Source: an uncultured Collinsella sp.
GTDB lineage: Bacteria > Actinomycetota > Coriobacteriia > Coriobacteriales > Coriobacteriaceae
Direction of reading: 5' to 3'
Assembly: GCA_959019775.1 (NCBI GenBank)
Contig: CAUEPS010000006.1
Location: 1 to 64,000 of the forward strand
Length of the DNA stretch: 64,000 nt
Within the stretch, counting starts at the first letter, position 1, and every line of letters starts with the position of its first letter. The position numbers and the translations under genes were made by a program. The notes under the pieces are model-generated. The model was given only the letters and a program-made list of their open reading frames with translations, was not told where the DNA came from and made no database searches. This document shows positions 17,618-27,569 of this stretch, in pieces.

Positions 17618-18673
17618 TTGATAACAGCCGATTCGTCAATTAAGCTGAGTGTGATTGTTCCTTGTTACAAGGTGGAGAAGTACCTCCCGGCATGTCTCGA
17701 CTCCCTTATTAACCAGACGCTAGATGATATTGAAATCATCTGTATCAACGACGGTTCGCCGGACGGCTGCATCGATATCCTCCGTTCCTATGAGGCTGCA
17801 AATCCTGGAAAAGTTGTCGTTATTGATAAGAAGAACGAGGGCGTGTGGCGCGGTCGTTTTGATGGTATTCGAATTGCCAGGGGTGAGTACATCGGATTCG
17901 TAGACAGTGACGACACGGTTGCTCCTAATTTCGCTGAGATTCTTTATCGTTCAGCGAAGGAGAACGATGCCGATGTTTCAGTGTGTGGCTTTAAGCGGAT
18001 TGATCTCGACACCAATAAGGTTCTGTCGGTTGAGATGTGCAGTCCCCGCGAGGACTTCGTTATTAGCGAGGAACCGGGTCGACTCATTGAGCTTAACGGA
18101 GCTCCTTGGAATAAGGCGTTCCGGTCAAGCATTCTCAAGTCCATGAACGACCTTGAGGAGCCGCCGACTGTATTAGATGACTTGGCTTTCCACTTGCTCG
18201 TATATCTCGAGGCTCGCGGCAAGGTCGTTTTCTCCGATGTGCCGCTGATCAACTATATGGTGCGCGCAGATTCGATTATTAACACTGTTCGCAAAGAACA
18301 GGTAGATTCGATTTATCGCACTTTCGACTTCATACGTTCCTTGTACCTTGAACGCGGCGTTTCAGAGGACATGCTTAAGGCCTTAGACGGTATGGCGTTC
18401 CTTCATCTGGGTGTCTCTCTGTTGTTTAGGTTGTTCAACGATCCGACCTGCGATGTTTCTGCCTACATTTCGAGGTGCACTTCATTCTTGGATGACAAGT
18501 TCTCGACGTGGCGCAATTCGAACTGCATGTCTCTTTCGTATGCCCTTAAGCAAAAAGGCCCGTTCATCAAGCTTTGGATTGCACGCCTGTTCTATAAAGC
18601 GCACCTCATGAGGCCGTTTTTGTCTGCCTATCGCTTTGCGATTACCAAACTGAGGATCGACATCAAGTGGTAG
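17618..18673 (+). CDS. family 2 glycosyltransferase
   Basis: This 351-residue protein starts at TTG 17618, with AGAAGGA about seven bases upstream; no in-frame ATG precedes the conserved fold. The GT-A domain is complete: LSVIVPCYKVEKYLPACLDS, IEIICINDGSPDGC, GEYIGFVDSDDTVAPN (DSDD nucleotide/metal site). The C-terminal ~150 residues are helical and specific to the enzyme, with a basic end. This is the EpsJ/WaaB-like GT2 group common in exopolysaccharide clusters. It opens a plus-strand run that includes the DPM-like GT2, DUF2304 and DUF2142 genes. Confidence 0.88.
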   Translation: MITADSSIKLSVIVPCYKVEKYLPACLDSLINQTLDDIEIICINDGSPDGCIDILRSYEAANPGKVVVIDKKNEGVWRGRFDGIRIARGEYIGFVDSDDTVAPNFAEILYRSAKENDADVSVCGFKRIDLDTNKVLSVEMCSPREDFVISEEPGRLIELNGAPWNKAFRSSILKSMNDLEEPPTVLDDLAFHLLVYLEARGKVVFSDVPLINYMVRADSIINTVRKEQVDSIYRTFDFIRSLYLERGVSEDMLKALDGMAFLHLGVSLLFRLFNDPTCDVSAYISRCTSFLDDKFSTWRNSNCMSLSYALKQKGPFIKLWIARLFYKAHLMRPFLSAYRFAITKLRIDIKW

Positions 18674-18712
18674 TACGCAATTTCTCGCCACTGTCTGAAA
18701 GGCATTTGTCTC

Positions 18713-19402
18713 ATGTCCAATAAGCGCCTTTTGGTGATTATTCCAGCCTACAATGAGGAAGAATCCATTTCTTCAACCGTTGACGAACTGACTTCGACGC
18801 TGCCTGGTGTCGATTACGTTGTAGTAAACGATGGTTCAAAGGACGGTACAGAGCGTATCTGCCTCGAGCATGGTTATAACTACGTGTCGTTGCCGGTTAA
18901 TTCCGGCCTCACAGTCGGTTTCCAAACTGGCATGAAGTACGCACTTCGTAACGGCTATGATTACGCCCTTCAGTTTGATGCGGACGGCCAGCACAGGCCT
19001 GAGTATATTTCCAAGATGCTTGATCTCGCGGTTGCTGAAGACGTCGACATCGTTATTGGCTCACGCTTTGTAAACAAGTGCAAAGAGGTTTCTGCACGCA
19101 TGCTCGGCTCGCGCATCATTACGGTTGCGATTAAGCTCACTACCGGCAAGCGAGTCGCAGATCCGACTTCTGGCATGCGCATGTTTAATAGGAAGATGAT
19201 TGAGCGTTTTGCAAACGATGACTCCTTGAATCCGGAACCTGAGTCTATTTCTTACCTTATGAAGAAGGGCGCGAAGGTTCGTGAGGTCCAGGTTGAAATG
19301 CGCGAGAGGCAGGCGGGGGAGAGCTACTTGAATATTCCCAAATCGATTGCCTATATGGCGCGTGCTTGCATTTCCATCCTCTTCGTTCAGTGGTTTAGGT
19401 GA
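18713..19402 (+). CDS. DPM1-like family 2 glycosyltransferase
   Basis: This 229-residue protein resembles polyprenyl-phosphate sugar synthases: LLVIIPAYNEEESISSTVDE, VVNDGSKDGT, ALQFDADGQHRPEYI (DADGQ) and IGSRF, then DPTSGMRMFN. It lacks the C-terminal transmembrane pair of GtrB-type members. Such enzymes usually make undecaprenyl-phosphate-linked sugars for later transfer outside the membrane. It is followed 7 bases later by a DUF2304 membrane protein, a pairing commonly seen, and then by the DUF2142 protein, which could use the lipid-linked sugar. Confidence 0.88.
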   Translation: MSNKRLLVIIPAYNEEESISSTVDELTSTLPGVDYVVVNDGSKDGTERICLEHGYNYVSLPVNSGLTVGFQTGMKYALRNGYDYALQFDADGQHRPEYISKMLDLAVAEDVDIVIGSRFVNKCKEVSARMLGSRIITVAIKLTTGKRVADPTSGMRMFNRKMIERFANDDSLNPEPESISYLMKKGAKVREVQVEMRERQAGESYLNIPKSIAYMARACISILFVQWFR

Positions 19403-19409
19403 TTGAACA

Positions 19410-19733
19410 ATGTCTATTGTGCTTAGGGCCGTCCTCCTGCTCGGGGCGCTTTTGGTTTTGTATTTTGTCATCAAGAAACTGAGGAAGGCGCAGATCGAGG
19501 TACTGGACTCCGTGTTCTGGCTTTTCTTTGTCTTTAGCTTTGTTGTGCTGGCCGCTTTTCCCCAGGTAGCCTTTTGGCTATCTTCTCTTCTGGGATTTGA
19601 GAGTCCGGCGAACTTCGTGTTCCTCTACGTGATCGTTTTGCTCCTGTATCGTGAGTTCAGCAATACGGTGAGCATCTCGAAGCTGCGTCGGAGGATTAAT
19701 CAGCTTGTTGAGGAACAGGCGCTTCGAGGTTGA
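19410..19733 (+). CDS. DUF2304 small membrane protein
   Basis: This 107-residue protein has three hydrophobic helices (residues ~5-22, 32-52, 60-80) and a basic, coiled-coil-like C-terminus (KLRRRINQLVEEQALRG). Size and layout fit DUF2304, which is routinely found directly after DPM-like GT2 genes and may be its membrane partner. It starts at ATG 19410, 7 bases after the previous stop. No catalytic motif is visible. Confidence 0.8.
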   Translation: MSIVLRAVLLLGALLVLYFVIKKLRKAQIEVLDSVFWLFFVFSFVVLAAFPQVAFWLSSLLGFESPANFVFLYVIVLLLYREFSNTVSISKLRRRINQLVEEQALRG

Positions 19734-19781
19734 TGTGATGGTCTGTTCCGTAGGAAGTAATTGAGAGTAGAGGTCACAACA

Positions 19782-21680
19782 GTGTCTATCCCTCGCGTTA
19801 TTGCCGGTTTACTTTTTCTATTCATATTTGTGTCATTGCTCTATTCTTACTTTGGTTCAATTCCAGACCGATCCCAGCATCAAAAACATATTTATTCGGT
19901 TTGGCATAAAGCGAAGCCGCTTCTCTTTTTCTCAACGCTGTTCGCTATCGCAATGGAGGCTCTGACCTTGTGGGGCATGCGTTCTTCCAATCCACTTGTT
20001 ATTGAGGACTGGAGTCGAAGGCGTGTGGCGATTTTTTTTGTGTTCGGGATTGTTGTTGCGATAGTTGTGCGCTTGGCTTTTGTTCGTCTCGTTCCGGTCC
20101 TAAGAAATCAGCTGTCTAAATCAGACAATCGTCGCGATCGAGTACGCGTTGTGATTCTCCTGGCTGCAAGCTTCTTGATGTTGCTTGGACTGGGAATTTT
20201 CTACGTTGTTGTGGGGCACGCGTCTTCCCTAATCTATCTTTCGGCGTGCGTTGTCGTTGTTGTTGTGTTCGTGGTGATGTTACTTCAATGGCGCTCCTTT
20301 ACGCCTCTTGCTGGATTCCTTCTTATTTCATTTGCTATCGGCTCTTTTTTTGTTTTTTGCATTCCCCCATCCACGGGCTTTTCTTGGGATGACGGCATTC
20401 ATTTTGATCGAAGCTTGGGTATTTCTTACTTTGGCAGTGCGGAATTGTCTCCTGCTGAAGTGGAAATGGCGGTCATGCCGTGGAACAATACGACCGGTGA
20501 AATGAACTACTCCCTCCTCTATGAGTCTCTTCCTAGACTTGATGAGCAATATTCTGACGCTGCCGATCTTGGTCAGATCGAAGAGGTGCACGGGTGGATT
20601 TCCCCTGTTTTCCATGCGGACCTCATTTCAATCTCAATGGTCGGTAACATTCCGAATGCGCTTGGCATCTGGATGGGTCGGCTGCTTCATCTTTCTTTGA
20701 GCGGCCTTGTGTTGGCGGGTAGATTGTTTAACCTGCTTACGTATATTGCTATTACGGGAACCGCGATTGCCGTCGCCCCCTCGAAGAAATGGTGCTTTTC
20801 TAGTATTGGCCTTTTGCCCACCAACCTATTCTTGGCGGCAAGCTTTTCCTATGATCCATGGGTCATCTCATGTCTCATACTGTTCACATCACTTGCTTCC
20901 CGGTTGATTTCTTCTAATGTTCGGATTTCATTCAGTCGCCTGCTTCCTTGTCTGGTCGTCTTGGCTCTGGGCCTTGCATCGAAGGCCATTTATTTTCTAC
21001 TCGCTGGCATATTACTTCTGGTGCCGAAAGGGCGGCTTGGAAATGCAGGTCAAAAACGCCGGTACTATGCTGCCCTGCTTGTGTTTACCTTGGCGATGAT
21101 ATTGTCGTTTGTGTTGCCTCTGCTGTTTACGTCCAGCGGTAACGCAGGCGATGTAAGGGGCGGTTCGGACGTCAGCTCGATTGGACAGATTAAGTACTTT
21201 TTCACTGACCCTCTCGGCTTTTTGGCGACGATCGGCTTTTTTGTTATTGGCTATCTTTCGCCTTTGGAAGCAGGCGGATATGCGGTGTATACGGCGTATC
21301 TCGGTTTTATTGAAACGATCGTCCCTTTTCTTTCCCTCGTGCCCCTATCGTGTATTGTGGCTACCGCGTTGTTTGACCCCGATTCCGAGAGCGGACCCTC
21401 ATTCAGTGTGTTTGCAAGGTGCTATCTAGTTTTTATATTTCTCGCCTCTGTTGTGCTTGTGGCTACTGCGCTGTACGTGTCGTTTACTCCTGTTGGTTTC
21501 TGGACAGTAAATGGTTGCTCGCCGAGATATATCTTGCCTCTGCTTGCGCCTCTCATGTTGGGTGTCGGATCGAGCCGTGTTTCCGATACGCGCGTGCGTC
21601 TATTGCTGGCAAGGGGCGGTATGATGCTCACCGGCGCGACGGGTTTTGCCGTCTGTATGTTTGTGGTATTCCAGCTTTAG
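19782..21680 (+). CDS. DUF2142 multi-pass membrane protein (GT-C-like)
   Basis: The protein has ~632 residues from GTG 19782 (GAGG eight bases upstream); an upstream in-frame TTG at 19761 has AGGAAG too close. About 12 transmembrane helices are visible. The large outer loop after the sixth helix starts SWDDGIHFDRSLGISYFG, matching the acidic D-E/D-x-x-H-F motif of DUF2142, and SPRYILPLLAPL near the end is another family mark. The architecture is like GT-C transferases that use lipid-linked sugars outside the membrane. Transfer or polymerisation in the polysaccharide pathway is an inference. It follows the DPM-like/DUF2304 pair. Confidence 0.78.
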   Translation: MSIPRVIAGLLFLFIFVSLLYSYFGSIPDRSQHQKHIYSVWHKAKPLLFFSTLFAIAMEALTLWGMRSSNPLVIEDWSRRRVAIFFVFGIVVAIVVRLAFVRLVPVLRNQLSKSDNRRDRVRVVILLAASFLMLLGLGIFYVVVGHASSLIYLSACVVVVVVFVVMLLQWRSFTPLAGFLLISFAIGSFFVFCIPPSTGFSWDDGIHFDRSLGISYFGSAELSPAEVEMAVMPWNNTTGEMNYSLLYESLPRLDEQYSDAADLGQIEEVHGWISPVFHADLISISMVGNIPNALGIWMGRLLHLSLSGLVLAGRLFNLLTYIAITGTAIAVAPSKKWCFSSIGLLPTNLFLAASFSYDPWVISCLILFTSLASRLISSNVRISFSRLLPCLVVLALGLASKAIYFLLAGILLLVPKGRLGNAGQKRRYYAALLVFTLAMILSFVLPLLFTSSGNAGDVRGGSDVSSIGQIKYFFTDPLGFLATIGFFVIGYLSPLEAGGYAVYTAYLGFIETIVPFLSLVPLSCIVATALFDPDSESGPSFSVFARCYLVFIFLASVVLVATALYVSFTPVGFWTVNGCSPRYILPLLAPLMLGVGSSRVSDTRVRLLLARGGMMLTGATGFAVCMFVVFQL

Positions 21681-21855
21681 ACACGAGTCTGTGTATTTGC
21701 TGGGCGAGGTGGCGCTATGTATGGATGACGGATGTGAGTATTTGGCCACGAGTATGCCGCCCGTCTTGCTTACAATAGTTTGACGCTCTCTGGACCTCAG
21801 GTTCATTTGGGATAAAGTCTATGTTTTGGAACTGTTTATTATTGGGCAGGTAAAT

Positions 21856-24834
21856 ATGTCGAAGATAGATACAGCAAAGACTCTGCTTGGGTTGGCAAAA
21901 AAGAATCCTGGTAGCTATGCGCGAGCAGCAAAGTACGCCGTTAAGTATGGTCTTGTTGGTCTGCGCGATCGTTTTCACGATGAGATTGTGATGGATGACG
22001 TTGCGCTTCCATCTGAGGGTCTTGAGCCGGGGAGCTCTACGGGGAGCGTTTGCTTCTCCATCGTGATGCCCGTCTATAACGTGGATATCAAATGGCTCGA
22101 TTTGGCCATTCAATCGGTAGAGGCTCAAACGTACGATAACTGGGAGATTTGTATCGCTGACGATGCATCGACCGACCAGCGCGTGCGCGATTACTTGCAA
22201 AAGAAGGAATCCGAAAAGATCAAGGTTGTTTACCTGGAAGACAACCAAGGGATTTCGGGCGCAACAAATGCCGCCGCAGAGCTTGCCAAGGGCGATTTCA
22301 TTGCCCTGATGGATAACGATGACGTCATTCATCCGGCTGCATTGGCCGACTTGTTCGTTGCGGCCACCGTGGAGCATGCTGATCTTATCTACACCGACAA
22401 TGATGTGGTGGACGAAGATGGCAATCGACTCGCCGTACTTCATAAGCCCGACTGGTCGCCTGACCTCATGCTTTCTCAGATGTACGTGGGGCATTTGGTT
22501 GCCTTCAGTCGTTCTCTGTTCGAGTCGGTGGGTGGCTTTCGTTCTGAGTTCGACGGCAGTCAGGATTACGACCTGTTCCTTCGCATGTCGGCTGCTGCTA
22601 AGCGCATCTCCCACGTTGCGAAGTCGTTGTATTCTTGGCGTGCCATCGCTTCCTCTACGGCATCGAACCCTGATGCCAAGCCGTATTCTCAGTTCGCGGG
22701 GCAGAAAGCAATCCAAAGCTATCTCGACAGCTTGTACGGTAAAGACGAGTGTCGAGTAGATGAGACTGACAACCTGTTCGTCTATGACGTGAGGTATCCG
22801 GTCGCTGCGGGCACGCTGGCCTCGATTGTGATCCCCACAAAAGACCATGCGGACGATCTGAAGGTTGCTATCGACAGCATCTTCGCAAAGACCGAGTATC
22901 CTAACTTTGAGATTATCGTGTTGGATAATAATTCGTCCGATGCTGAGACCTTTGCGTATTTTGATACAGTTGTTTCCGAGCATGAGAACGTCAGGGTTGT
23001 AACCTCTGCCTACCCTTTCAACTGGTCCAAGCTAAACAACCAGGGGATTTCTGAGGCGAAGGGCGATGTCCTCATTTTCTTGAACAATGATGTTGAGGTA
23101 CTCGAGGGTTCCTGGCTTACCCGACTTGTTGAAAACGCACTGCGACCTGAAATTGGAGTCGCCGGAGCCTTGCTTACCTATCCCGATGACACTATTCAGC
23201 ATGCTGGCGTTGTGGTCGGAATGGGCGGCTGGGCCGATCATGTCTATAAGGCAATGCCTGCGGTGCACAACGGAAATCCGTTCATTTCTCCCATGGTGAC
23301 AAGGAATGTTTCTGCTGTTACGGGTGCCTGCATGGCCATCTCCCGTTCCTGCTTGGAAGAGATTGGGCTGTTTGATGAAGATTTCATTGTGTGTGGTAGC
23401 GACGTTGAGCTGTGCCTCCGTGCAATGAAGTATGGTAAGCGCAATGTGTATCTTCCGGGCGTGAGGCTCACCCATTACGAGTCGAAGACGCGTGATGCCA
23501 AGGATATCCCTGCCATCGACTTTAAGCTTTCGGAGGCTATGTATCGGCCTTACGTTGCTGCTGGAGATCCGTATTACAACTCCAATTTGGACTACATGTC
23601 CTGTATGCCAAGGGTGCTTTCGAACAAGGAACGTCTGCAGAGAAGTGCTGGTACACGCCTGGAAGTGTCGGTCCCCGAGATTCAACCGCTTCATTTCGTT
23701 AAAGCTGAGTCGGAACGTAGGCGTCTCAATCTTCTCGTTCCGTCCGTTAATCCTGAGGATATCTTCGGCGGCATCGCCACCGCTCTTAAGTTCTACGAAC
23801 GGTTGCTTGCTGAAACTGGCATGGATGGCAGGATTATTGTGCTCGATGCCGTAACGTGTGCTGGTTCTGTATCCGAGCGCTTCGACGGCTATGAGCTATA
23901 TGAACTTGGTTCCGAGGGCGATGCGCACTTCAGCATCGTGAACGCTTCTTCTCGTAATGCCGCTGATATTCCCGTTGCGCGAGGCGATTGGTTCATTGCT
24001 ACGTCCTGGTGGTCGGCTTACTGCTATCAGACTGAATACGGTGCCCATTTCTCGCGCGGCGACCTTGAGATGAATCCGCTTATATACTTGATCCAAGATT
24101 ATGAGCCTGGATTCTATGCTTGGTCTTCGAATTACCTTCTCGCGCGCTCTACATACACGAGCTCGACTCCCGTTGTTGCCGTGTTCAATTCCTCTGAGCT
24201 CAGGCAGTACTTCTTTGAGCGTGGTTTCCGCTTCGAGTCCGAGTTTTCTTTTGATCCGATGCTGAACGATAAGCTTAAGGAAAAGCTTGTCCAGCTTGAT
24301 GGCAGGACCGCGAAGCGTCGTCAGATTCTCGTATATGGTCGTCCTGGGACACCGCGCAATGCCTTCGAGCTCGTTGTTGAGTCCTTGAGGGAGTTCGTTG
24401 AGGCCTGTCCAGAAAGCTCTTTGTGGGAGTTCCTCTCTGCTGGCGAGCAGCATCCCCCTGTGCCGTTGGCCAACGGCAGGTATCTTGTTTCTGTGGGCAA
24501 GCAGTCTCTCGAAGGATACGCGAGCTTGCTGGCTGAGTCCTATGCGGGCATTTCTCTGATGGCCTCGCCCCATCCGAGTTATCCCCCGTTGGAAATGGCT
24601 TCGTTTGGCGTTAAGGTCATTACGAATACGTTTGTCGGGAAGGATCTCGCGAGTTTCGGTGACTCCGTCGTTTCTGTAAGCAATGTTACGCCGCATGGAA
24701 TCGGCTGTGAGCTTGCCCGAATTTGCGAAGGATACTCCGCCGAAGTGTCGTGTGGCTGCGTGAACGCTCACTATCTTTCCGATGAGGACCTGTTCCCATT
24801 TCTGACCGATATGGTTGAATCACTTGGCCTGTAG
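21856..24834 (+). CDS. three-domain glycosyltransferase: GT2-GT2-WsaF-like GT4
   Basis: This 992-residue protein starts at ATG 21856 with GGGCAGG upstream (an in-frame TTG lies 30 bases earlier). Domain 1 (~60-290): CFSIVMPVYNVDIKWLDLAI, DDAST, MDNDDVIHP and GSQDYDLFLRM. Domain 2 (~310-590): ASIVIPTKDHADDLKVAIDS, LDNNSSD, FLNNDVEV, GACMAISRSCLEEIGLFDED. Domain 3 (~615-992): LVPSVNPEDIFGGIATALKF, LIQDYEPGFYAWSS and SYPPLEMASFGVKVITN, resembling WsaF-type rhamnosyltransferases. Multi-domain enzymes of this type build rhamnan chains with several linkages, so a role in making the rhamnose backbone is inferred. It is followed after two bases by a second WsaF-like gene. Confidence 0.85.
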   Translation: MSKIDTAKTLLGLAKKNPGSYARAAKYAVKYGLVGLRDRFHDEIVMDDVALPSEGLEPGSSTGSVCFSIVMPVYNVDIKWLDLAIQSVEAQTYDNWEICIADDASTDQRVRDYLQKKESEKIKVVYLEDNQGISGATNAAAELAKGDFIALMDNDDVIHPAALADLFVAATVEHADLIYTDNDVVDEDGNRLAVLHKPDWSPDLMLSQMYVGHLVAFSRSLFESVGGFRSEFDGSQDYDLFLRMSAAAKRISHVAKSLYSWRAIASSTASNPDAKPYSQFAGQKAIQSYLDSLYGKDECRVDETDNLFVYDVRYPVAAGTLASIVIPTKDHADDLKVAIDSIFAKTEYPNFEIIVLDNNSSDAETFAYFDTVVSEHENVRVVTSAYPFNWSKLNNQGISEAKGDVLIFLNNDVEVLEGSWLTRLVENALRPEIGVAGALLTYPDDTIQHAGVVVGMGGWADHVYKAMPAVHNGNPFISPMVTRNVSAVTGACMAISRSCLEEIGLFDEDFIVCGSDVELCLRAMKYGKRNVYLPGVRLTHYESKTRDAKDIPAIDFKLSEAMYRPYVAAGDPYYNSNLDYMSCMPRVLSNKERLQRSAGTRLEVSVPEIQPLHFVKAESERRRLNLLVPSVNPEDIFGGIATALKFYERLLAETGMDGRIIVLDAVTCAGSVSERFDGYELYELGSEGDAHFSIVNASSRNAADIPVARGDWFIATSWWSAYCYQTEYGAHFSRGDLEMNPLIYLIQDYEPGFYAWSSNYLLARSTYTSSTPVVAVFNSSELRQYFFERGFRFESEFSFDPMLNDKLKEKLVQLDGRTAKRRQILVYGRPGTPRNAFELVVESLREFVEACPESSLWEFLSAGEQHPPVPLANGRYLVSVGKQSLEGYASLLAESYAGISLMASPHPSYPPLEMASFGVKVITNTFVGKDLASFGDSVVSVSNVTPHGIGCELARICEGYSAEVSCGCVNAHYLSDEDLFPFLTDMVESLGL

Positions 24835-24863
24835 CCATGTCCCGGAGAGCGTCAGGGGGGCTC

Positions 24864-26408
24864 ATGATGAACAAACAAGAGGGACTAGTTGCCGCATGGT
24901 ACGTTCCCACCCCGACTATGGGCGGCGGCGGATTTCGAACCATTCTTCAAAATGCCTCCGCGCTCTCATGCCGTGGATATCGCAATGACTTTTATGTGAT
25001 TCCTCCAGTAAATAAAGTTCTTGATCTTTTGTTCGTCGAGGAGTCATGTTTAGCGTGGTTTGGCATGGCTCCTGATCGTTGGCTCCTTGCAGGTGCTAAT
25101 GAGGAAGATCGAACTCTTTCCATTGCGACGTCCTGGGACACTGTCGAGTATCTGGCTTCGAGTTCACATGGCGCTCCTGGCTTTTATTTCGTTCAGGATT
25201 ATGAGCCTTGGTTCTTCTCCTTGGATAGCAACTTTCTTGCTGCGGAAAACACGTATCGCCACGGGCTTCGAGTTGTCACCATTGGCAAGTGGCTCGCGGG
25301 AAAAATAGACAGAGAATATGGCAGTGTGCTTGGATATACGGACTTTGGCGTTGGTCCGTCTTACTATTCAGAGAACCTCGGCTGCCGTGAAAACTCGAAG
25401 CCGGCTTCAGAGCACGCCGTATGCGCTATTTATCAGCCTGAAAAGGGACGACGCGTTGCTCCTCTGCTCGTGGAGGCAATTCGCGTTGCACTGGAGCTCG
25501 ATCCATCGCTTACGTTTTATCTGTATGGCTCTGATGCCCCGGTGCCCATTTCCGATCATCGCGTGGTGTCGCTTGGCTTGATTTCTACCGATGAATGCCG
25601 CGAGCTCTACTGGCGTTGCAAATGCGGAGTATCGCTCAGTATCTCAAATCCCTCACGCATTCCTTTCGAAATGATGGCGTGCGGGCTTCCCGTCATCGAT
25701 CTCTACCGGGAGAACAACCTATTTGATTTTAGGGACGGTAGTCTTCTGCTTGCGCGTTCGGATGCAGCTTCCTTGGCAACGGCGATCGTGTCGCTGGCTG
25801 CAGATAGGGAGAAACAGGATAGTCTGCGCAAGGGAGGTCTTGATCTTGTTGCCGAGCGAACGGTTGCTTTAGAGTCTGATTGCTTTGCGAACTTGGTCTG
25901 TTCTGATCTGGGCGCGGGTGGTTTTGATGGCGCCTCAATCCGTCAGACTTATACTTGCGCACCCGTTGAGGCATCTGACGAGGCTCTTGCTGTCGAGCGT
26001 CGCCTTGTCGAAGAGTCGCACCGCTCGCGTGCGGAAGCGTGTGTACCTGTTATTTGGCCTGACTCTGGCATTTGCGTTAGCTTTACATCATTTGAGCCCG
26101 CTGGCGATGCGCGTTTAGCTGTTTGGTCCATGGGGGATCAGTCGGATCTTCAGTGGTTTCAGATGGATGGGTCTGATGCGGATTTCCAGGTGCTTGTTGA
26201 CCGGGAAGATGGCTGGGACGTCGGATGTCGAACCTACAACTTTCATTTCTACATCAACGCAAGCAAGGGTGAGCCCGTGTTTGCCGGTAGCGCTGTTGTC
26301 CCGCTGTCTCCTGATGTGTCTGTGGGGAAGGTCGAAGCTGCTGTTCCAATCTTGGGGGGGAGAGGTGCGAATCGCGGAAGCGCCTATCACGAACCTCGTC
26401 TGCGGTGA
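24864..26408 (+). CDS. WsaF-like GT4 glycosyltransferase with 3' frameshift at a 7-G tract
   Basis: The start is ATG 24864, with AGGGGGG just upstream; an ATG at 24837 has no ribosome site. Residues ~10-370 repeat the WsaF-like plan of the preceding gene's third domain: YVPTPTMGGGGFRTILQNAS, FVQDYEPWFFSLDSNFLAAE, IYQPEKGRR, SNPSRIPFEMMACGLPVIDL. A further ~130 residues resemble a beta-rich accessory domain. At 26354-26360 seven G residues occur; with six, the frame would continue as ILGGEVRIAEAPITNL to a stop at 26509-26511, adding ~50 residues. As read, the protein ends with 16 unrelated residues at 26408. This is either phase variation, a mutation or a sequencing error. Confidence 0.8.
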   Translation: MMNKQEGLVAAWYVPTPTMGGGGFRTILQNASALSCRGYRNDFYVIPPVNKVLDLLFVEESCLAWFGMAPDRWLLAGANEEDRTLSIATSWDTVEYLASSSHGAPGFYFVQDYEPWFFSLDSNFLAAENTYRHGLRVVTIGKWLAGKIDREYGSVLGYTDFGVGPSYYSENLGCRENSKPASEHAVCAIYQPEKGRRVAPLLVEAIRVALELDPSLTFYLYGSDAPVPISDHRVVSLGLISTDECRELYWRCKCGVSLSISNPSRIPFEMMACGLPVIDLYRENNLFDFRDGSLLLARSDAASLATAIVSLAADREKQDSLRKGGLDLVAERTVALESDCFANLVCSDLGAGGFDGASIRQTYTCAPVEASDEALAVERRLVEESHRSRAEACVPVIWPDSGICVSFTSFEPAGDARLAVWSMGDQSDLQWFQMDGSDADFQVLVDREDGWDVGCRTYNFHFYINASKGEPVFAGSAVVPLSPDVSVGKVEAAVPILGGRGANRGSAYHEPRLR

Positions 26409-26600
26409 GCCCGTTTCCGATATCGATGATACTGATAGCGGGGCTAGGGAGACGTTTCCTCGAAGGCTTAAGGCATGGGTGGATCGCTGCATAAAGGGCG
26501 GGGTTGCGTAGAGTCGGGAAGTAGATCGACGGACGGGCGTGCTCGACATTGCACCTCGTCCTACTTTTGTGCAGCTTCGCAGCCCGCGTGCCCTCTCGCG

Positions 26601-26606
26601 TATACT
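26601..26606 (+). promoter_or_regulatory. candidate -10 element for the dTDP-rhamnose operon
   Basis: TATACT lies 40 bases before the rfbA start in the ~130-base gap after the glycosyltransferase gene. No clear -35 hexamer is visible at the right spacing, so the call is weak. Confidence 0.3.
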
Positions 26607-26645
26607 AGTACCAACTGTGTACGCCCAACTTTGGAGGTCCAATCT

Positions 26646-27545
26646 ATGAAGGGCATCATCCTCGCGGGCGGCTCGGGCACGCGCCTGTACCCGCTCACGC
26701 TCGTCACCAGCAAGCAGCTGCTGCCGGTCTACGACAAGCCGATGATCTACTACCCGCTGTCCACGCTCATGCTGGCGGGCATCAAGGACATCCTGGTCAT
26801 CTCCACGCCGACCGACCTGCCTAACTTCGAGCGCCTACTCGGGGACGGTTCCCGCTTCGGCGTGAACCTCTCCTACGCCGAGCAGCCCTCGCCGGACGGC
26901 CTGGCGCAGGCCTTCACCATCGGCGAGGACTTCATCGCCGGCGAGCCGTGCGCCCTCGTCCTCGGCGACAACATCTTCTACGGCAACGGCCTGTCGCGCC
27001 ACCTGACGCGCGCCGTCCAGAACGCCGAGTCGGGCCGCGCCACGGTCTTCGGCTACCACGTGGACGACCCCGAGCGCTTCGGCGTCGTGGAGTTCGATGC
27101 GCAGGGGAGGGCCGTCTCCATCGAGGAGAAGCCCGCCGAGCCCAAGAGCTCCTATGCCGTCACCGGCCTGTACTTCTACCCGGGCGACGTGGCCGCCAAG
27201 GCCCATAAGGTCCAGCCCTCCGCCCGCGGCGAGCTGGAGATCACCACGCTCAACCAGATGTACCTGGAGGAGGGGACGCTCTCCGTCGTCACCCTGGGCC
27301 GCGGCTACGCGTGGCTGGACACCGGCACCATGGAGAGCCTGCACGAGGCCGCGGAGTTCGTCCGCGCCGTGGAGCACTCCCAGGACCTGCCGGTCTCGGT
27401 CCCCGAGGAGATTGCCTGGGAGAACGGCTGGATCACCACCGCCGAGCTTGAGGAGGCCGCGACGGCCTACGGCAAGTCGGTCTACGGCCAGCACCTGAAG
27501 AAGGTCGCCGCCGGCGAGATCGTCAACAGCCCGCGCGAGTACTAA
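26646..27545 (+). CDS. rfbA: glucose-1-phosphate thymidylyltransferase
   Basis: This 299-residue protein starts at ATG 26646 behind GGAGGT; the open frame continues upstream without a ribosome site. It catalyses the first step of dTDP-L-rhamnose synthesis (dTTP + glucose-1-phosphate). The N-terminus has the nucleotidyltransferase signature [20 protein letters not shown] followed by [30 protein letters not shown] and [10 protein letters not shown], then the [20 protein letters not shown] block, complete the RmlA fold, and length is typical. Nearly every codon ends in C or G, unlike the preceding glycosyltransferases and the next two genes. It leads the rfbA - RelA/SpoT-like - small ORF - rfbB - rfbCD run. 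Confidence 0.97.
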   Translation: MKGIILAGGSGTRLYPLTLVTSKQLLPVYDKPMIYYPLSTLMLAGIKDILVISTPTDLPNFERLLGDGSRFGVNLSYAEQPSPDGLAQAFTIGEDFIAGEPCALVLGDNIFYGNGLSRHLTRAVQNAESGRATVFGYHVDDPERFGVVEFDAQGRAVSIEEKPAEPKSSYAVTGLYFYPGDVAAKAHKVQPSARGELEITTLNQMYLEEGTLSVVTLGRGYAWLDTGTMESLHEAAEFVRAVEHSQDLPVSVPEEIAWENGWITTAELEEAATAYGKSVYGQHLKKVAAGEIVNSPREY

Positions 27546-27569
27546 TTGCCCGGTGAAAGGGGGCGAGAG

